NCBI RefSeq assembly: GCF_014640615.1
Contig: NZ_BMHH01000004.1
Span: 272,008-336,007 of the forward strand
Source: Paramesorhizobium endophyticum
GTDB lineage: Bacteria; Pseudomonadota; Alphaproteobacteria; Rhizobiales; Rhizobiaceae
Length of the DNA: 64,000 bases
Direction: 5' to 3'
Below the pieces are notes generated by a model, which saw only the letters and a program-made list of their open reading frames with translations, did not search any database and was not told where the DNA came from. This document shows, piece by piece, positions 1 to 8,323 of this stretch (positions are counted from its first letter, which is position 1; each line of letters starts with the position of its first letter). Both the position numbers and the translations under genes were made by a program.

Positions 1-2
1 TG

Positions 3-236
3 GGATGCCCTCTCTATTGCGCAAGCCATACCACCGCGCACCCGAACCTTGCCGGTTGCCGCCAGGCGGCGAGCAACGGGCAGGGGTATTCCACCTGCGC
101 CGGCGGTCGGGTGCAGGATACGCTGCGGACCAAGCCGCAGCGCGTTGAGGTATGCCGCGTCAATGCGGCGGGTTGCGGTGCCCACTGGCATCATCATGAC
201 AGCACCAAGCGAATACGGGCTACATACAGAGCGTGA
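3..236 (+). CDS. Possible 3' end of a Cys-rich protein cut by the window edge
   Basis: One reading frame is open from the left edge to a TGA at 234-236 (77 residues, no start in view). It is rich in Cys and ends in a His-rich and then basic tail (HWHHHD followed by KRIRATYRA). Third positions are mostly G or C, which supports coding. I do not recognise the family. A competing open frame overlaps it (49-243), so the frame choice is uncertain. The position beyond the 3' end of a tRNA gene would fit a phage or island gene, but that is inference. Confidence 0.3.
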   Translation, partial: GCPLYCASHTTAHPNLAGCRQAASNGQGYSTCAGGRVQDTLRTKPQRVEVCRVNAAGCGAHWHHHDSTKRIRATYRA

Positions 237-252
237 GGCGTAGGCGGGCGCC

Positions 253-315
253 CTACGGGGCGCTTCTACCGCCGCCCACTATCAATGCAATGGCGACAAA
301 AAGAAGCCAGTACAT
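253..315 (-). CDS. Candidate 20-residue hydrophobic microprotein
   Basis: The minus strand has an ATG (313-315) preceded by GGAG five bases upstream, a good Shine-Dalgarno placement. The peptide MYWLLFVAIALIVGGGRSAP follows: one predicted transmembrane stretch and a short polar tail. No homologue is recognised. The ribosome-binding site is the only support beyond the hydrophobic pattern, so this may be chance. Confidence 0.22.
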   Translation of the reverse strand: MYWLLFVAIALIVGGGRSAP

Positions 316-560
316 ATTAGCTCCGGCTTCGTTATCGATCTGCAAAAATAGCGGCCACCTTGGTCTCCTGCGGCTACGTCGCAGCATTCCACCAACGGTG
401 CGCCGACTCGATTCTTCTAGAACACAAACGGAACAAAGGTGCACGGATTCTGCACACTTTGCACGGCAGTTTCATGCTTTGTTCCGTGCATTTATGCAAA
501 ACAGCGGCTATCCGCGCTGTCGTAGCAGTCATCTAAACCATTGATTTTCTTGGGGGAAAA
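316..560. other. AT-richer gap next to tRNA-Thr, no gene recognised
   Basis: This stretch is visibly more AT-rich than the blocks to its right. Open frames cross it on both strands (for example 233-544) but none has family features or a convincing ribosome-binding site. It lies against the 3' end of the tRNA gene, the usual attachment side for integrating elements. I saw no second copy of the tRNA 3' end in it. Confidence 0.4.
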
Positions 561-635
<75 letters not shown>

Positions 636-782
636 ATCGTTGCGAATGCGGCGGCTTTTGCCACAACATGAGGGAAACCGCAAGCAAGCAATCGAGATTA
701 TTTTCGTATGGCGCGAAAGTTCTCCACAGGCGGCGCGGGGGCCGCTTTCCCTTCCTCGAATCCTATAGTAATAGTTAGCGGG

Positions 783-1007
783 ATGAAGGAGAGTTCCAGA
801 CAGCCTGATCCTGATCCTGATCCTGATTCCGGGGGCCGCGGGGCCGTGGACCGCAAGCAGCGGCTTTCCGAGCAATTGCGGGCGAATCTCGCACGCCGGA
901 AGGCGCAGGCGCGCGCGCGCCGCGCCGGTAGTGCGGATGACAGGAATGAAGGCATCGAGGTTGTTTCGGATTCCGTCAATAAACCGTCAAGGACCGATGT
1001 GGGATAA
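783..1007 (+). CDS. Small basic protein upstream of murA
   Basis: A 74-residue protein starting MKESSRQPDPDPDPD. The N-terminus is a Pro-Asp repeat from a four-copy hexanucleotide. The middle is a highly basic amphipathic stretch with KQRLSEQLRANLARRK and QARARRAG. Short proteins with this Arg/Lys-rich helix directly upstream of murA are common in Hyphomicrobiales, but the function is unknown. I chose the ATG at 783, after AGCGGG, over the upstream start at 708 because the extra N-terminal residues look non-conserved. The gene stops 166 bases before murA, in the same direction. Confidence 0.7.
   Translation: MKESSRQPDPDPDPDSGGRGAVDRKQRLSEQLRANLARRKAQARARRAGSADDRNEGIEVVSDSVNKPSRTDVG
804..827 (+). 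repeat. Four tandem CCTGAT hexamers
   Basis: Four perfect copies of CCTGAT lie in frame and encode alternating Pro and Asp. Copy changes would add or remove Pro-Asp pairs without shifting the frame. Confidence 0.9.
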
Positions 1008-1173
1008 TGCACACGCGTCAGTAATGTGTGTGTAGTGAATGGCGTTCGGGTTTCCCCCAGCGCTGCTCATCCGGTGCCACAACCCGGAAGGCCGCCAGGC
1101 TTTGCGGCAGGGTCGTGTGCGGAAAAACAACCTGGATAAACGGGGCTCTTGATCCCCGTGAAAGTGGACAGAC

Positions 1174-2463
1174 ATGGATCGCATCAAAATTGTCGGCGGC
1201 AACCATCTCAACGGTGTCATTCCCATCTCCGGCGCCAAGAACGCCGCGCTTCCCCTGATGATCGCGTCGCTTCTCACCGACGATACGCTGACGCTTGAAA
1301 ACGTGCCGCATCTGGCCGATGTCGAGCAGCTGATCCGCATCCTCGGCAATCATGGCGTGGATTATTCCGTCAATGGCCGCCGCGAGCGGCAGGACGGCGC
1401 CTATTCGCGCACGATCCATTTCACCGCGCGCAACATCGTCGATACCACAGCGCCCTATGAGTTGGTCTCCAAGATGCGGGCTAGCTTCTGGGTGATCGGG
1501 CCGCTTCTGGCGCGCATGGGCACGGCCAATGTTTCGCTGCCGGGCGGCTGCGCCATCGGCACGCGGCCCGTGGATCTTTTCCTTGATAGCCTTGCCGCAC
1601 TCGGCGCCGAAATCGATATCGAGAACGGTTATGTCAAGGCGACCGCGAAGAAGGGCCTCATCGGCACGCATTATACCTTCCCCAAGGTTTCCGTCGGCGC
1701 GACCCATGTGCTGATGATGGCGGCGACACTTGCCAAGGGCGAGACGATCATCTCCAACGCCGCACGCGAGCCTGAGGTCGTCAATCTCGCCGATTGCCTC
1801 AACGCCATGGGCGCGAATGTCACCGGCGCGGGAACCAGCACGATTTGCATCGAGGGCGTCGAGAGCCTTTCGGGCGCGCGCGTCCGCGTGATTCCTGACC
1901 GAATCGAGACCGGCACCTATGCCATGGCCGTGGCGATGGCGGGCGGCGACGTCTTCCTCGAAGGCGCGCAGGCGAACCTGCTTTCCTCCGCGCTTGAGAC
2001 GCTGCGACAGGCCGGCGCTGAAATCACCGAGACCAATACGGGCATCCGCGTGGTGCGCAATGGCCACGGCATCCATCCGGTGGATGTGACGACCGATCCG
2101 TTCCCCGGTTTTCCGACCGATCTTCAGGCCCAGTTCATGGGGCTGATGACCAAGGCCAAGGGCACCTCGCGCATCACCGAGACGATCTTCGAGAACCGCT
2201 TCATGCATGTACAGGAGCTGGCGCGCCTCGGCGCGAAGATTTCACTCTCCGGCCAGGTGGCGACGGTCGAGGGCGTCGAGCGGCTGCAGGGAGCGCAAGT
2301 GATGGCGACCGATCTGCGCGCTTCCGTGTCGCTGGTCATCGCCGGTCTTGCGGCGGAAGGGGAAACCTATGTCAACCGCGTCTATCACCTCGACCGCGGT
2401 TTCGAGCGGCTGGAAGAGAAACTCTCCGGCTGCGGCGCAATCGTCGAGCGCATCAGCGCCTGA
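1174..2463 (+). CDS. murA: UDP-N-acetylglucosamine 1-carboxyvinyltransferase MurA
   Basis: MurA transfers enolpyruvate from PEP to UDP-GlcNAc, the first committed cytoplasmic step of peptidoglycan synthesis and the target of fosfomycin. The 429-residue length is normal. The N-terminus has the substrate-binding Lys22 in GAKNAALPL. The catalytic Cys, about residue 126, sits in [15 protein letters not shown], so the enzyme is the Cys form expected to be fosfomycin-sensitive. The C-terminal half carries [15 protein letters not shown] and the closing [14 protein letters not shown]. It is the first gene of the housekeeping block. A palindromic hairpin lies 43 bases after its stop. Confidence 0.98.
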   Translation: MDRIKIVGGNHLNGVIPISGAKNAALPLMIASLLTDDTLTLENVPHLADVEQLIRILGNHGVDYSVNGRRERQDGAYSRTIHFTARNIVDTTAPYELVSKMRASFWVIGPLLARMGTANVSLPGGCAIGTRPVDLFLDSLAALGAEIDIENGYVKATAKKGLIGTHYTFPKVSVGATHVLMMAATLAKGETIISNAAREPEVVNLADCLNAMGANVTGAGTSTICIEGVESLSGARVRVIPDRIETGTYAMAVAMAGGDVFLEGAQANLLSSALETLRQAGAEITETNTGIRVVRNGHGIHPVDVTTDPFPGFPTDLQAQFMGLMTKAKGTSRITETIFENRFMHVQELARLGAKISLSGQVATVEGVERLQGAQVMATDLRASVSLVIAGLAAEGETYVNRVYHLDRGFERLEEKLSGCGAIVERISA

Positions 2464-2505
2464 CGATCCTTCTTCCATGTTGCGCCAAACCCACGGACGT
2501 CTTAA

Positions 2506-2555
2506 TTAGAGCATGATCCCGGAAAGTTTGCGGACTTTTCGGGATCATGCTCTAA
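2506..2555. repeat. Palindromic intergenic element / possible murA terminator
   Basis: TTAGAGCATGATCCC at 2506-2520 pairs with GGGATCATGCTCTAA at 2541-2555. Pairing continues inward through 2521-2526 and 2535-2540, giving a stem of about 21 bp with one G-U and an 8-base loop. The AGAGCATGATCC...GGATCATGCTCT arms match the dispersed palindromes common between genes in Rhizobium and Brucella relatives. It may also end murA transcription, although no long T run follows. Confidence 0.85.
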
Positions 2556-2622
2556 AACAAACATTTAGAGCGGGGTGCCTTGAATCAAATGGCATCCTGC
2601 GCCGGGGACGTCAGCTATTCGC

Positions 2623-3075
2623 ATGGAAACGCCGATGGAAATGCTCAAGCTCGTGGCGCTCGACGATCAGGATTTGCAGATTATTTCGGCCCATCTGCAG
2701 GATGCCGTGCTGAAGGTGGGCGATCTCGAATATCTGCCGCAGGAGAAGTGCTTCGTTGCGGCAGGCAACCGCTTCGTCTGGGAGCGCGCCGCATCGGGCC
2801 TCTTCGGCAAGCGCACCTTCGAGCGGCGCCGGTCCGTGCTGCATTTCGGCTGCGTTACGGCCGTCAAGGTGAGCGGCATTGATCGCAGCCGCAAGGATGA
2901 CGTTCTTTCCCTGCTGGCGGTCCGTTTTCTGCCCGGAGAAGCGCCCGAAGGCGTCGTCGAACTGACCTTCTCGGGCAATGCCGCCATCCGGCTGGATGTG
3001 GAATGCGTGGAGGCCAAGCTCACCGATCTTGGCCCCGCATGGGAAACCCGCGCCAAGCCGGAGCATGAGGCGTGA
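2623..3075 (+). CDS. DUF2948 family protein
   Basis: A 150-residue cytoplasmic protein with the DUF2948 N-terminal signature LKLVALDDQDLQIISAHLQD and later FLPGEAPEG and AIRLDVECVEAKL. Alphaproteobacteria keep this family next to murA and hisD. Its role is unknown. ATGs at 2623, 2635 and 2641 are all possible starts; the family core begins just after the last, so the first six residues are uncertain. hisD begins 23 bases after its stop, consistent with one transcript. Confidence 0.9.
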   Translation: METPMEMLKLVALDDQDLQIISAHLQDAVLKVGDLEYLPQEKCFVAAGNRFVWERAASGLFGKRTFERRRSVLHFGCVTAVKVSGIDRSRKDDVLSLLAVRFLPGEAPEGVVELTFSGNAAIRLDVECVEAKLTDLGPAWETRAKPEHEA

Positions 3076-3098
3076 ACAGGCAAGTTGAGGATTGACGC

Positions 3099-4391
3099 GT
3101 GGTATTGACGCTGAGACAAAGTGAGACCGATTTCGAGGCGAAGTTTGCCGCCTTTCTGGCCGGCAAGCGCGAGGCTTCTGAGGATGTCGACCGCGCGGCC
3201 CGTGAAATCATCGCCACTGTCCGCCGTGAGGGCGACAAGGCGCTGATCGAATATTCCCGCCGTTTCGACCGGATCGACCTGGAAAAGACCGGCATCGCGA
3301 TAACCGAAGCCGAAATCGACGCGGCCGTCGCCGGCGCGCAGCGCGAAACCGTCGAGGCGCTGGAGCTGGCGCGCGACCGTATCCGCGCCCATCACAGCCG
3401 CCAATTGCCCAAAGACGACCGCTATATCGATCCGCTCGGCGTCGAGCTCGGTTCGCGCTGGACGGCGGTCGAATCCGTTGGCCTTTATGTACCGGGCGGC
3501 ACGGCGAGCTATCCAAGCTCCGTGCTGATGAATGCCGTGCCGGCGAAGGTCGCGGGCGTGGAGCGCATTGTCATCGTCGTGCCCGCGCCCGATGGCGTGC
3601 TGAACCCGCTGGTGCTGGTCGCGGCGCGGCTGGCCGGCGTGTCCGAGATTTACCGGGTCGGCGGGGCGCAGGCGATTGCGGCACTTGCCTTTGGCACGGA
3701 AACGATTGCGCCCGTCGTCAAGATCGTCGGCCCCGGCAATGCCTATGTTGCAGCGGCGAAGCGGCTGGTCTTCGGCACTGTCGGCATCGACATGATCGCG
3801 GGTCCTTCGGAGGTGCTGGTGGTCGCGGATGGCGACAATGATCCCGACTGGATCGCCGCTGACCTCCTGGCGCAGGCGGAGCACGACACCGCTGCCCAGT
3901 CGATCCTGTTGACCAATGACGAAGCTTTCGCGCGCGCCGTTGTCGAAGCCGTTGAGCGCCAGTTGAAGACGCTTCCACGAACGGAAACCGCCTCGGCCAG
4001 CTGGCGCGATTTCGGCGCGGTGCTGCTGGTCGAAGATTTCGAGACGGCGCTGCCGCTCATCAACCGCATCGCGGCGGAACATCTGGAGTTGGCGGTGGCC
4101 GATCCGGAAGCGCTTCTTCCCGGCATCCGCAATGCGGGCGCGATTTTCCTTGGCAAATATACGCCCGAAGTCATCGGCGATTATGTCGGCGGGTCGAACC
4201 ATGTGCTGCCGACGGCGCGTTCGGCGCGTTTCTCGTCCGGACTGTCTGTGCTCGATTACATGAAGCGCACCTCGCTCTTAAAGCTCGGGCCTGAGCAGCT
4301 CCGCGCTCTCGGACCGGTGGCCATCGAGCTGGCGCGCGCCGAGGGGCTCGACGCCCATGGCCGGTCGGTGGCGATAAGGTTGAACCTATAG
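3099..4391 (+). CDS. hisD: Histidinol dehydrogenase
   Basis: HisD oxidises L-histidinol to L-histidine in two NAD-dependent steps, ending histidine biosynthesis, and uses one zinc. The 430-residue length is typical. Diagnostic segments are [23 protein letters not shown] split around the dinucleotide site, [31 protein letters not shown], the catalytic-region EHLEL, and GGSNHVLPT near the C-terminus. The start is GTG at 3099. UPF0262 follows after 7 bases, as in other Hyphomicrobiales. Confidence 0.98.
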   Translation: MVLTLRQSETDFEAKFAAFLAGKREASEDVDRAAREIIATVRREGDKALIEYSRRFDRIDLEKTGIAITEAEIDAAVAGAQRETVEALELARDRIRAHHSRQLPKDDRYIDPLGVELGSRWTAVESVGLYVPGGTASYPSSVLMNAVPAKVAGVERIVIVVPAPDGVLNPLVLVAARLAGVSEIYRVGGAQAIAALAFGTETIAPVVKIVGPGNAYVAAAKRLVFGTVGIDMIAGPSEVLVVADGDNDPDWIAADLLAQAEHDTAAQSILLTNDEAFARAVVEAVERQLKTLPRTETASASWRDFGAVLLVEDFETALPLINRIAAEHLELAVADPEALLPGIRNAGAIFLGKYTPEVIGDYVGGSNHVLPTARSARFSSGLSVLDYMKRTSLLKLGPEQLRALGPVAIELARAEGLDAHGRSVAIRLNL

Positions 4392-4398
4392 GGCAGGC

Positions 4399-4884
4399 AT
4401 GACATCCGGCGGCGGCAGACAAACAAAACTGATCGACGTCGAGCTGGACGAATCCATCGGACGTTCCACCCCCGACGTCGAGCATGAGCGCGCCGTCGCC
4501 ATCTTCGATCTCATCGAGGAAAACAACTTTTATCCCGTTGGTGATCCCATCGGCGGGCCTTACCGGCTGAAACTCTCGCTGCTCGAATCGCGGCTGATTT
4601 TTGCGATCCTGCGCGAAACCGGCGAGGAGGTCGCAACGCATATCCTGGCGCTCGCGCCTTTCCGGCGAGTGGTGAAGGATTATTTCCTGATCTGCGAAAG
4701 CTATTATGAGGCGATCCGCTCCGCGACGCCAAGCCGGATCGAAGCCATCGACATGGGGCGGCGGGCTCTCCACAATGAAGGGTCACAGACCCTGAAGGAC
4801 CGGCTCGGCGGCAAGATCGAAGTGGATTTCGATACGGCGCGCCGCCTGTTCACGCTGGTCTGCGTATTGCATTGGCGGGGGTGA
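4399..4884 (+). CDS. UPF0262 family protein
   Basis: A 161-residue protein matching the uncharacterised UPF0262 family that follows hisD in Rhizobium and Brucella relatives. Recognisable blocks are [53 protein letters not shown], and [18 protein letters not shown] before a C-terminal [13 protein letters not shown]. It has no signal peptide or membrane segment. It begins 7 bases after hisD and its stop overlaps the GTG of the phosphatase gene, so translational coupling is likely. Its biochemical role is not known. Confidence 0.93.
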   Translation: MTSGGGRQTKLIDVELDESIGRSTPDVEHERAVAIFDLIEENNFYPVGDPIGGPYRLKLSLLESRLIFAILRETGEEVATHILALAPFRRVVKDYFLICESYYEAIRSATPSRIEAIDMGRRALHNEGSQTLKDRLGGKIEVDFDTARRLFTLVCVLHWRG

Positions 4885-5375
4885 GTTTGGCGGGCGAGGG
4901 GGAAAAAGCGCATGACACACCTCCCGGTGTGATACCGGCGAAGCGTATGCCGTCTTCGATCCTGTTCGTCTGCGGAATGAATGCGATCCGCTCGCCTATG
5001 GCGGAATGCCTCGCCCGGCATATGCTGGGCCCGAAGGTCTATCTCGCTTCGGCGGGGGTCAATCGCGGCGAACCGGACTTGTTCGTTGCTGCCGTACTTG
5101 CGGAGGAGGGGCTCTCGCTCGACGAGCGCCGCCCGAGGGAACTGGAAGAACTGGGCGACGGCTATTTCGATCTGGTGGTCACGCTCACCCCGCTCGCCCA
5201 CCATACGGTTCTGGAGCGGATGCGCGGCTTTTCCGTTGACGTGGAATATTGGCCAATGCCGGACCCGACGCTGGTGCAGGGTACTCGGGAGCAGATCCTC
5301 GACGCATATCGCGACGTGCGTGAGCAGTTGAAGCGCCGCATTGCCGAGCGGTTTAATGCAGAACGCACCAAGTAA
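4881..5375 (+). CDS. Low-molecular-weight protein-tyrosine phosphatase family protein
   Basis: The fold and motifs are those of LMW phosphotyrosine phosphatases, the family that also includes ArsC-type arsenate reductases. The phosphate loop [13 protein letters not shown] has Cys31-X5-Arg37 (numbered from 4881), and the general-acid Asp lies in WPMPDPT near the C-terminus. The arsenate-reductase pattern of extra redox Cys residues is not evident, so a phosphatase is more likely. I chose GTG at 4881, which overlaps the UPF0262 stop, over TTG at 4872; an internal ATG just before the P-loop is also possible. In many relatives infA follows, but it is absent here. Confidence 0.85.
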   Translation: MSLAGEGEKAHDTPPGVIPAKRMPSSILFVCGMNAIRSPMAECLARHMLGPKVYLASAGVNRGEPDLFVAAVLAEEGLSLDERRPRELEELGDGYFDLVVTLTPLAHHTVLERMRGFSVDVEYWPMPDPTLVQGTREQILDAYRDVREQLKRRIAERFNAERTK

Positions 5376-5517
5376 TAATTACTACAAATTCATGAATATT
5401 TTGAACTCAACTTGTGAATCAAGTTATTTTCTTCTTGCGGCAATTTGGTCACACAGCGCATAGTTTTATTGAAATAGCGTTGGACTCATTTTTCGGCAGT
5501 GTAAAGGGAAAGCCGCC

Positions 5518-5871
5518 ATGCCCGCGTACCAGGTCCGTATTGCTTATCTTACCCGCTACCGCCGAACACGGCACTATTTCCACCGGCTCATCATGGCCGG
5601 CGACCAGCAGCTGGCGCTGGAGGAGGGAAGGGCGCTGCTCGCCAAGCGCTCTCGCGATGCGCAGATCGTCCATGAAAGCGCGCAGCTTCGACCCGACAGC
5701 CCCGATGTGGAGGCGGTCATGGCGTCCGGCTGGATGCTCAAGGACGGATGGTGGACACGGCCGATCCGGGCAGGAGACGACCTCGCGCTCATCGCCATGC
5801 ACGGCCATACCGACAGCAAGCATATCAACGCCCGAACACCCGCGGATTGCCTGGCTATCGACAGCGCCTGA
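5518..5871 (+). CDS. Hypothetical protein, 117 residues
   Basis: An intact frame with a good ribosome-binding site (AAGGGA before the ATG). The protein is soluble and basic at the N-terminus (YRRTRHYFHRL), with no signal peptide, membrane segment or motif I can name. A block of the type ASGWMLKDGWWTRPIRAGDD is its most distinctive part. It stands alone after an AT-rich 142-base gap that breaks the conserved murA-infA order, which suggests acquired DNA. No function is proposed. Confidence 0.6.
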   Translation: MPAYQVRIAYLTRYRRTRHYFHRLIMAGDQQLALEEGRALLAKRSRDAQIVHESAQLRPDSPDVEAVMASGWMLKDGWWTRPIRAGDDLALIAMHGHTDSKHINARTPADCLAIDSA

Positions 5872-5887
5872 GCCGGATGGGTGCCAC

Positions 5888-6319
5888 TCACGGGGCCAGC
5901 ATATTCGGGCCCGGCGCTCCGGGTTCGATAAGGTCCCATGAGTTTCCATAGAGGTCCGCGAAAACCGCGACACGGCCGTAGGGTTCATTTCGTGGCTGCT
6001 CGCGGAATTCCACGCCTGCAGAGAGGTAACGGCCGTAGTCCCGTTCGAAATCATCCGTTTCCAAAAACAGGAAGACGCGCCCGCCGGTCTGCTGGCCCAC
6101 CGCCGCAAACTGCTGTTCGTTGGCGGCTTTCGCAAGTAGCAGAGACGCGCTGCCTCCACATGGACCGACGACTACCCATCGCTTGGTGCTAGAAAGCTGC
6201 GTGTCCTCACGAAGTTCGAACCCGAGCTTTCCGACATAGAAAGCTATCGCCTCGTCGTAATCGCGCACGACGACCGTAACCAGTGAGAGCCTCCGGCGTG
6301 CCGCGTTGTCTTCACTCAT
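5888..6319 (-). CDS. VOC (glyoxalase/bleomycin-resistance) superfamily protein
   Basis: A 143-residue single-domain vicinal-oxygen-chelate protein. The first beta-alpha unit is RLSLVTVVVRDYDEAIAFYV followed by KLGFEL. The second half carries GRVFLFLETDDFERDY and closes with VAVFADLYGNSWDLIEP, the usual metal-side Glu position. Family members include glyoxalases, dioxygenases and antibiotic-binding proteins; nothing here fixes the substrate. It overlaps the upstream nucleotidyltransferase gene by four bases, so the two are probably co-translated. Confidence 0.88.
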   Translation of the reverse strand: MSEDNAARRRLSLVTVVVRDYDEAIAFYVGKLGFELREDTQLSSTKRWVVVGPCGGSASLLLAKAANEQQFAAVGQQTGGRVFLFLETDDFERDYGRYLSAGVEFREQPRNEPYGRVAVFADLYGNSWDLIEPGAPGPNMLAP

Positions 6320-7131
6320 GATTGCGCTGGTCCTTCACTGGCGTATTCCGGCCCATCCATGAATTCCAACAGAAGTTCGGGCATTCCCTTGCATGGGCTG
6401 GAAGGAAAGTCGTCGGCACGCAGATCGAGATAGAGAACGATTGATGCTTTCAAGGCTGCCCGGACGGAGGCCGCGTTGTGGCGCGCAACCGTGGCGGCAA
6501 GCTTGCCGTCCTTATCCAACTGCAAGGCTTCCAAACGCCTCACGCCGCGCTGGTTGAAGCCCGCACGGCGGCATAGCATCGGCCCGATGACCTGCTCACG
6601 GAAGAAGCCGAGCATACCGATCGCCTCGTAAAGCTCGCCACGGTGCAGCTTGGTGATCGCATAGTGCAACCAGACCCAGGCCCGCGCTTCGAACCAGTCG
6701 GAAGGAAGGTTTGGCCAAACGACGGTGCCTGCCTGGATGCGTCTCTCGATCTCGACCGGGTTCCGGGCAAACAGGATAGCCCGCCGCTCAATTTGATGAT
6801 CGAAATCCGATGAAAGAACGAATTTCAGGTCCACATGCACGAGAGGCGGCCCGTACAAGCAGATGAACAGACGCGGTTCGCCGACATGTTCGCCAGTAAA
6901 GGCGGAAAGCAGGCTTCCGAGGCCTTCAGCAAAAGCCATGCGGGTCGCCATGACTTCTGCGTAATGGTCGTCTTCGACCACGATAACGAAGTCCAGATCC
7001 GAGTGCTCGTCGAGGCCGCCGTGAATATAAGACCCCCCGATCAACAAGGCATTGAGCCGGGCATCGGACGTGACAGCTACGCGGACGCGCTCAAGAAGGT
7101 CTGCATGGGGTGCGGGAAGATTGCTGGGCAT
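6316..7131 (-). CDS. Nucleotidyltransferase-fold protein
   Basis: The N-terminal third has the pol-beta nucleotidyltransferase signature GGS at residues 32-34, then HSDLDF with the paired metal-binding Asp45 and Asp47, and a third acidic position around HVDLKF. The rest is helical (ARAWVWLHYAITKLHRGELYEAIGMLGFFREQVI), like aminoglycoside adenylyltransferases and related minimal nucleotidyltransferases. At 271 residues it resembles streptomycin/lincosamide nucleotidyltransferase relatives, but the substrate cannot be assigned and resistance should not be assumed. It is transcribed leftward ahead of the overlapping VOC gene. Confidence 0.82.
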   Translation of the reverse strand: MPSNLPAPHADLLERVRVAVTSDARLNALLIGGSYIHGGLDEHSDLDFVIVVEDDHYAEVMATRMAFAEGLGSLLSAFTGEHVGEPRLFICLYGPPLVHVDLKFVLSSDFDHQIERRAILFARNPVEIERRIQAGTVVWPNLPSDWFEARAWVWLHYAITKLHRGELYEAIGMLGFFREQVIGPMLCRRAGFNQRGVRRLEALQLDKDGKLAATVARHNAASVRAALKASIVLYLDLRADDFPSSPCKGMPELLLEFMDGPEYASEGPAQS

Positions 7132-7339
7132 ATGATTCTCCTAGCCAGCACCTCAGAATAGAACACCCTGCAGATTATTCGCAACCATCTTTGCGGCAAC
7201 GAGCGCAATAGCCAGAGGCATCGTTCACAGCAGGGTGGTGTCGCAAGCTGACCTGATGCCATTGAGACACTTGCAAATGATCTGGTGGTTTCGCGCAAAA
7301 TGCGTGGAGATGGCGGCGGTTTCGTCATAGATTGCGGCC

Positions 7340-8320
7340 ATGAACCGTCCCACCTCTCCGGTGTTCCCCGCTGCCGCTGCGCCTCCCGCTCCCTGGGCGA
7401 GGGGGCATTATTATCTGCCTGACATTTCCGAGGCGGAGGCTGCATTCTTTGCCGGCGCGGCGCTGCAGGCGCTCGATGGCCTTATCCGCAACGGGCCGGA
7501 GTGGGCCGGCCTATGGCGCGCCCGCATGGCCTTGAAGGCGGCGGCGGTTTCGACCTCGCTGCTCGGCAGGCCTGAAGAGGAGGGGGCTTTGCGGGACGCC
7601 GTCTGCCTCACCCGTCCGGGCGAGGATCCGGGTCCGGCGGGCAGGGTGCTTCTCGCCTGGCGCAGGCTTGGCCGTCATTCCGGGGCGATGGACGGCGATT
7701 TGCTGGCGTCGGTTGCCGAACTTCTGGGGGCGAAACCCGATCGCGATTGGAAGGAGCTGGCCGGCTGGATTGACGCGCTGGGGCAGGGGGGGCGTGCAGC
7801 TCCCTTTGCTGCAATCGAAGCCGCCGAGCATATTGCAGATGGCTTCCCCGCCCTGACTATCCCCGCCGAGCTTCTTGCCCTTTGGCTCGCCGACCTCGCC
7901 CTTGCCGCCAGCCTCAAATGGCCCCGGCCTGTGCCGCTGCTTGTCACCCAACTGCAGAAATCCTTCTTCCGCGAAGGGCCGAACCGCCGCCGCCTGCGCT
8001 TTGGCGAAGCGGGATGGCGTACAGCCTGTCTCATCGGCTATGGGCAGGCGGCGCTCGAGGCATATGACCTTGGCGCGGACGCGGCCCGGCGGGCGGAACG
8101 GCTGAAGCTCACCGCGCCGAAGCTGCGCGCGAAAGGCGCGGCGCGCATTATCGATGCGCTGCTTCAGGACGATGCGCTTTTGCCTTCGGCGTGGGTCGGT
8201 ATGGCGCCGGGGCAGGGCATGACCGACCGCGCGGTGCGGCGGCTTTTCGAGCGGCTCCTGACGCTGGGCGCGGTCCGTGAACTGACGGGGCGGCCCACCT
8301 TCCGCCTTTACGGGCTCTGA
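7340..8320 (+). CDS. DUF1403 family protein
   Basis: A 326-residue protein with the DUF1403 pattern: AAFFAGAALQALDGLIR, PEWAGLWRARMALKAAAVS, EEGALRDAVCLTRPGEDPGPAGR, then a C-terminal winged-helix-like end GMTDRAVRRLFERLLTLGAVRELTGR. The family is found next to ScpB-like genes on plasmids and islands of Rhizobiales. Its function is unknown. It is followed after three bases by the ScpB-like gene, so the two form a unit. There are no membrane segments. Confidence 0.85.
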   Translation: MNRPTSPVFPAAAAPPAPWARGHYYLPDISEAEAAFFAGAALQALDGLIRNGPEWAGLWRARMALKAAAVSTSLLGRPEEEGALRDAVCLTRPGEDPGPAGRVLLAWRRLGRHSGAMDGDLLASVAELLGAKPDRDWKELAGWIDALGQGGRAAPFAAIEAAEHIADGFPALTIPAELLALWLADLALAASLKWPRPVPLLVTQLQKSFFREGPNRRRLRFGEAGWRTACLIGYGQAALEAYDLGADAARRAERLKLTAPKLRAKGAARIIDALLQDDALLPSAWVGMAPGQGMTDRAVRRLFERLLTLGAVRELTGRPTFRLYGL

Positions 8321-8323
8321 CGC

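Noticed and set aside
1018..2208. Long minus-strand open frame (396 codons) across murA
   Set aside because: Antisense shadow of murA; composition rich in Arg/Gly/Asp with no family features, caused by high GC at third positions.
2667..4202. 511-codon minus-strand frame over DUF2948 and hisD
   Set aside because: Shadow frame; hisD and DUF2948 on the plus strand have clear family motifs.
4881..5375. ArsC arsenate reductase
   Set aside because: The extra redox Cys pair of thioredoxin-linked ArsC is not visible and no ars genes are nearby.
6316..7131. Aminoglycoside resistance gene
   Set aside because: Only the general nucleotidyltransferase motif is present; no aad/ant subfamily-specific sequence was recognised, so resistance is not claimed.
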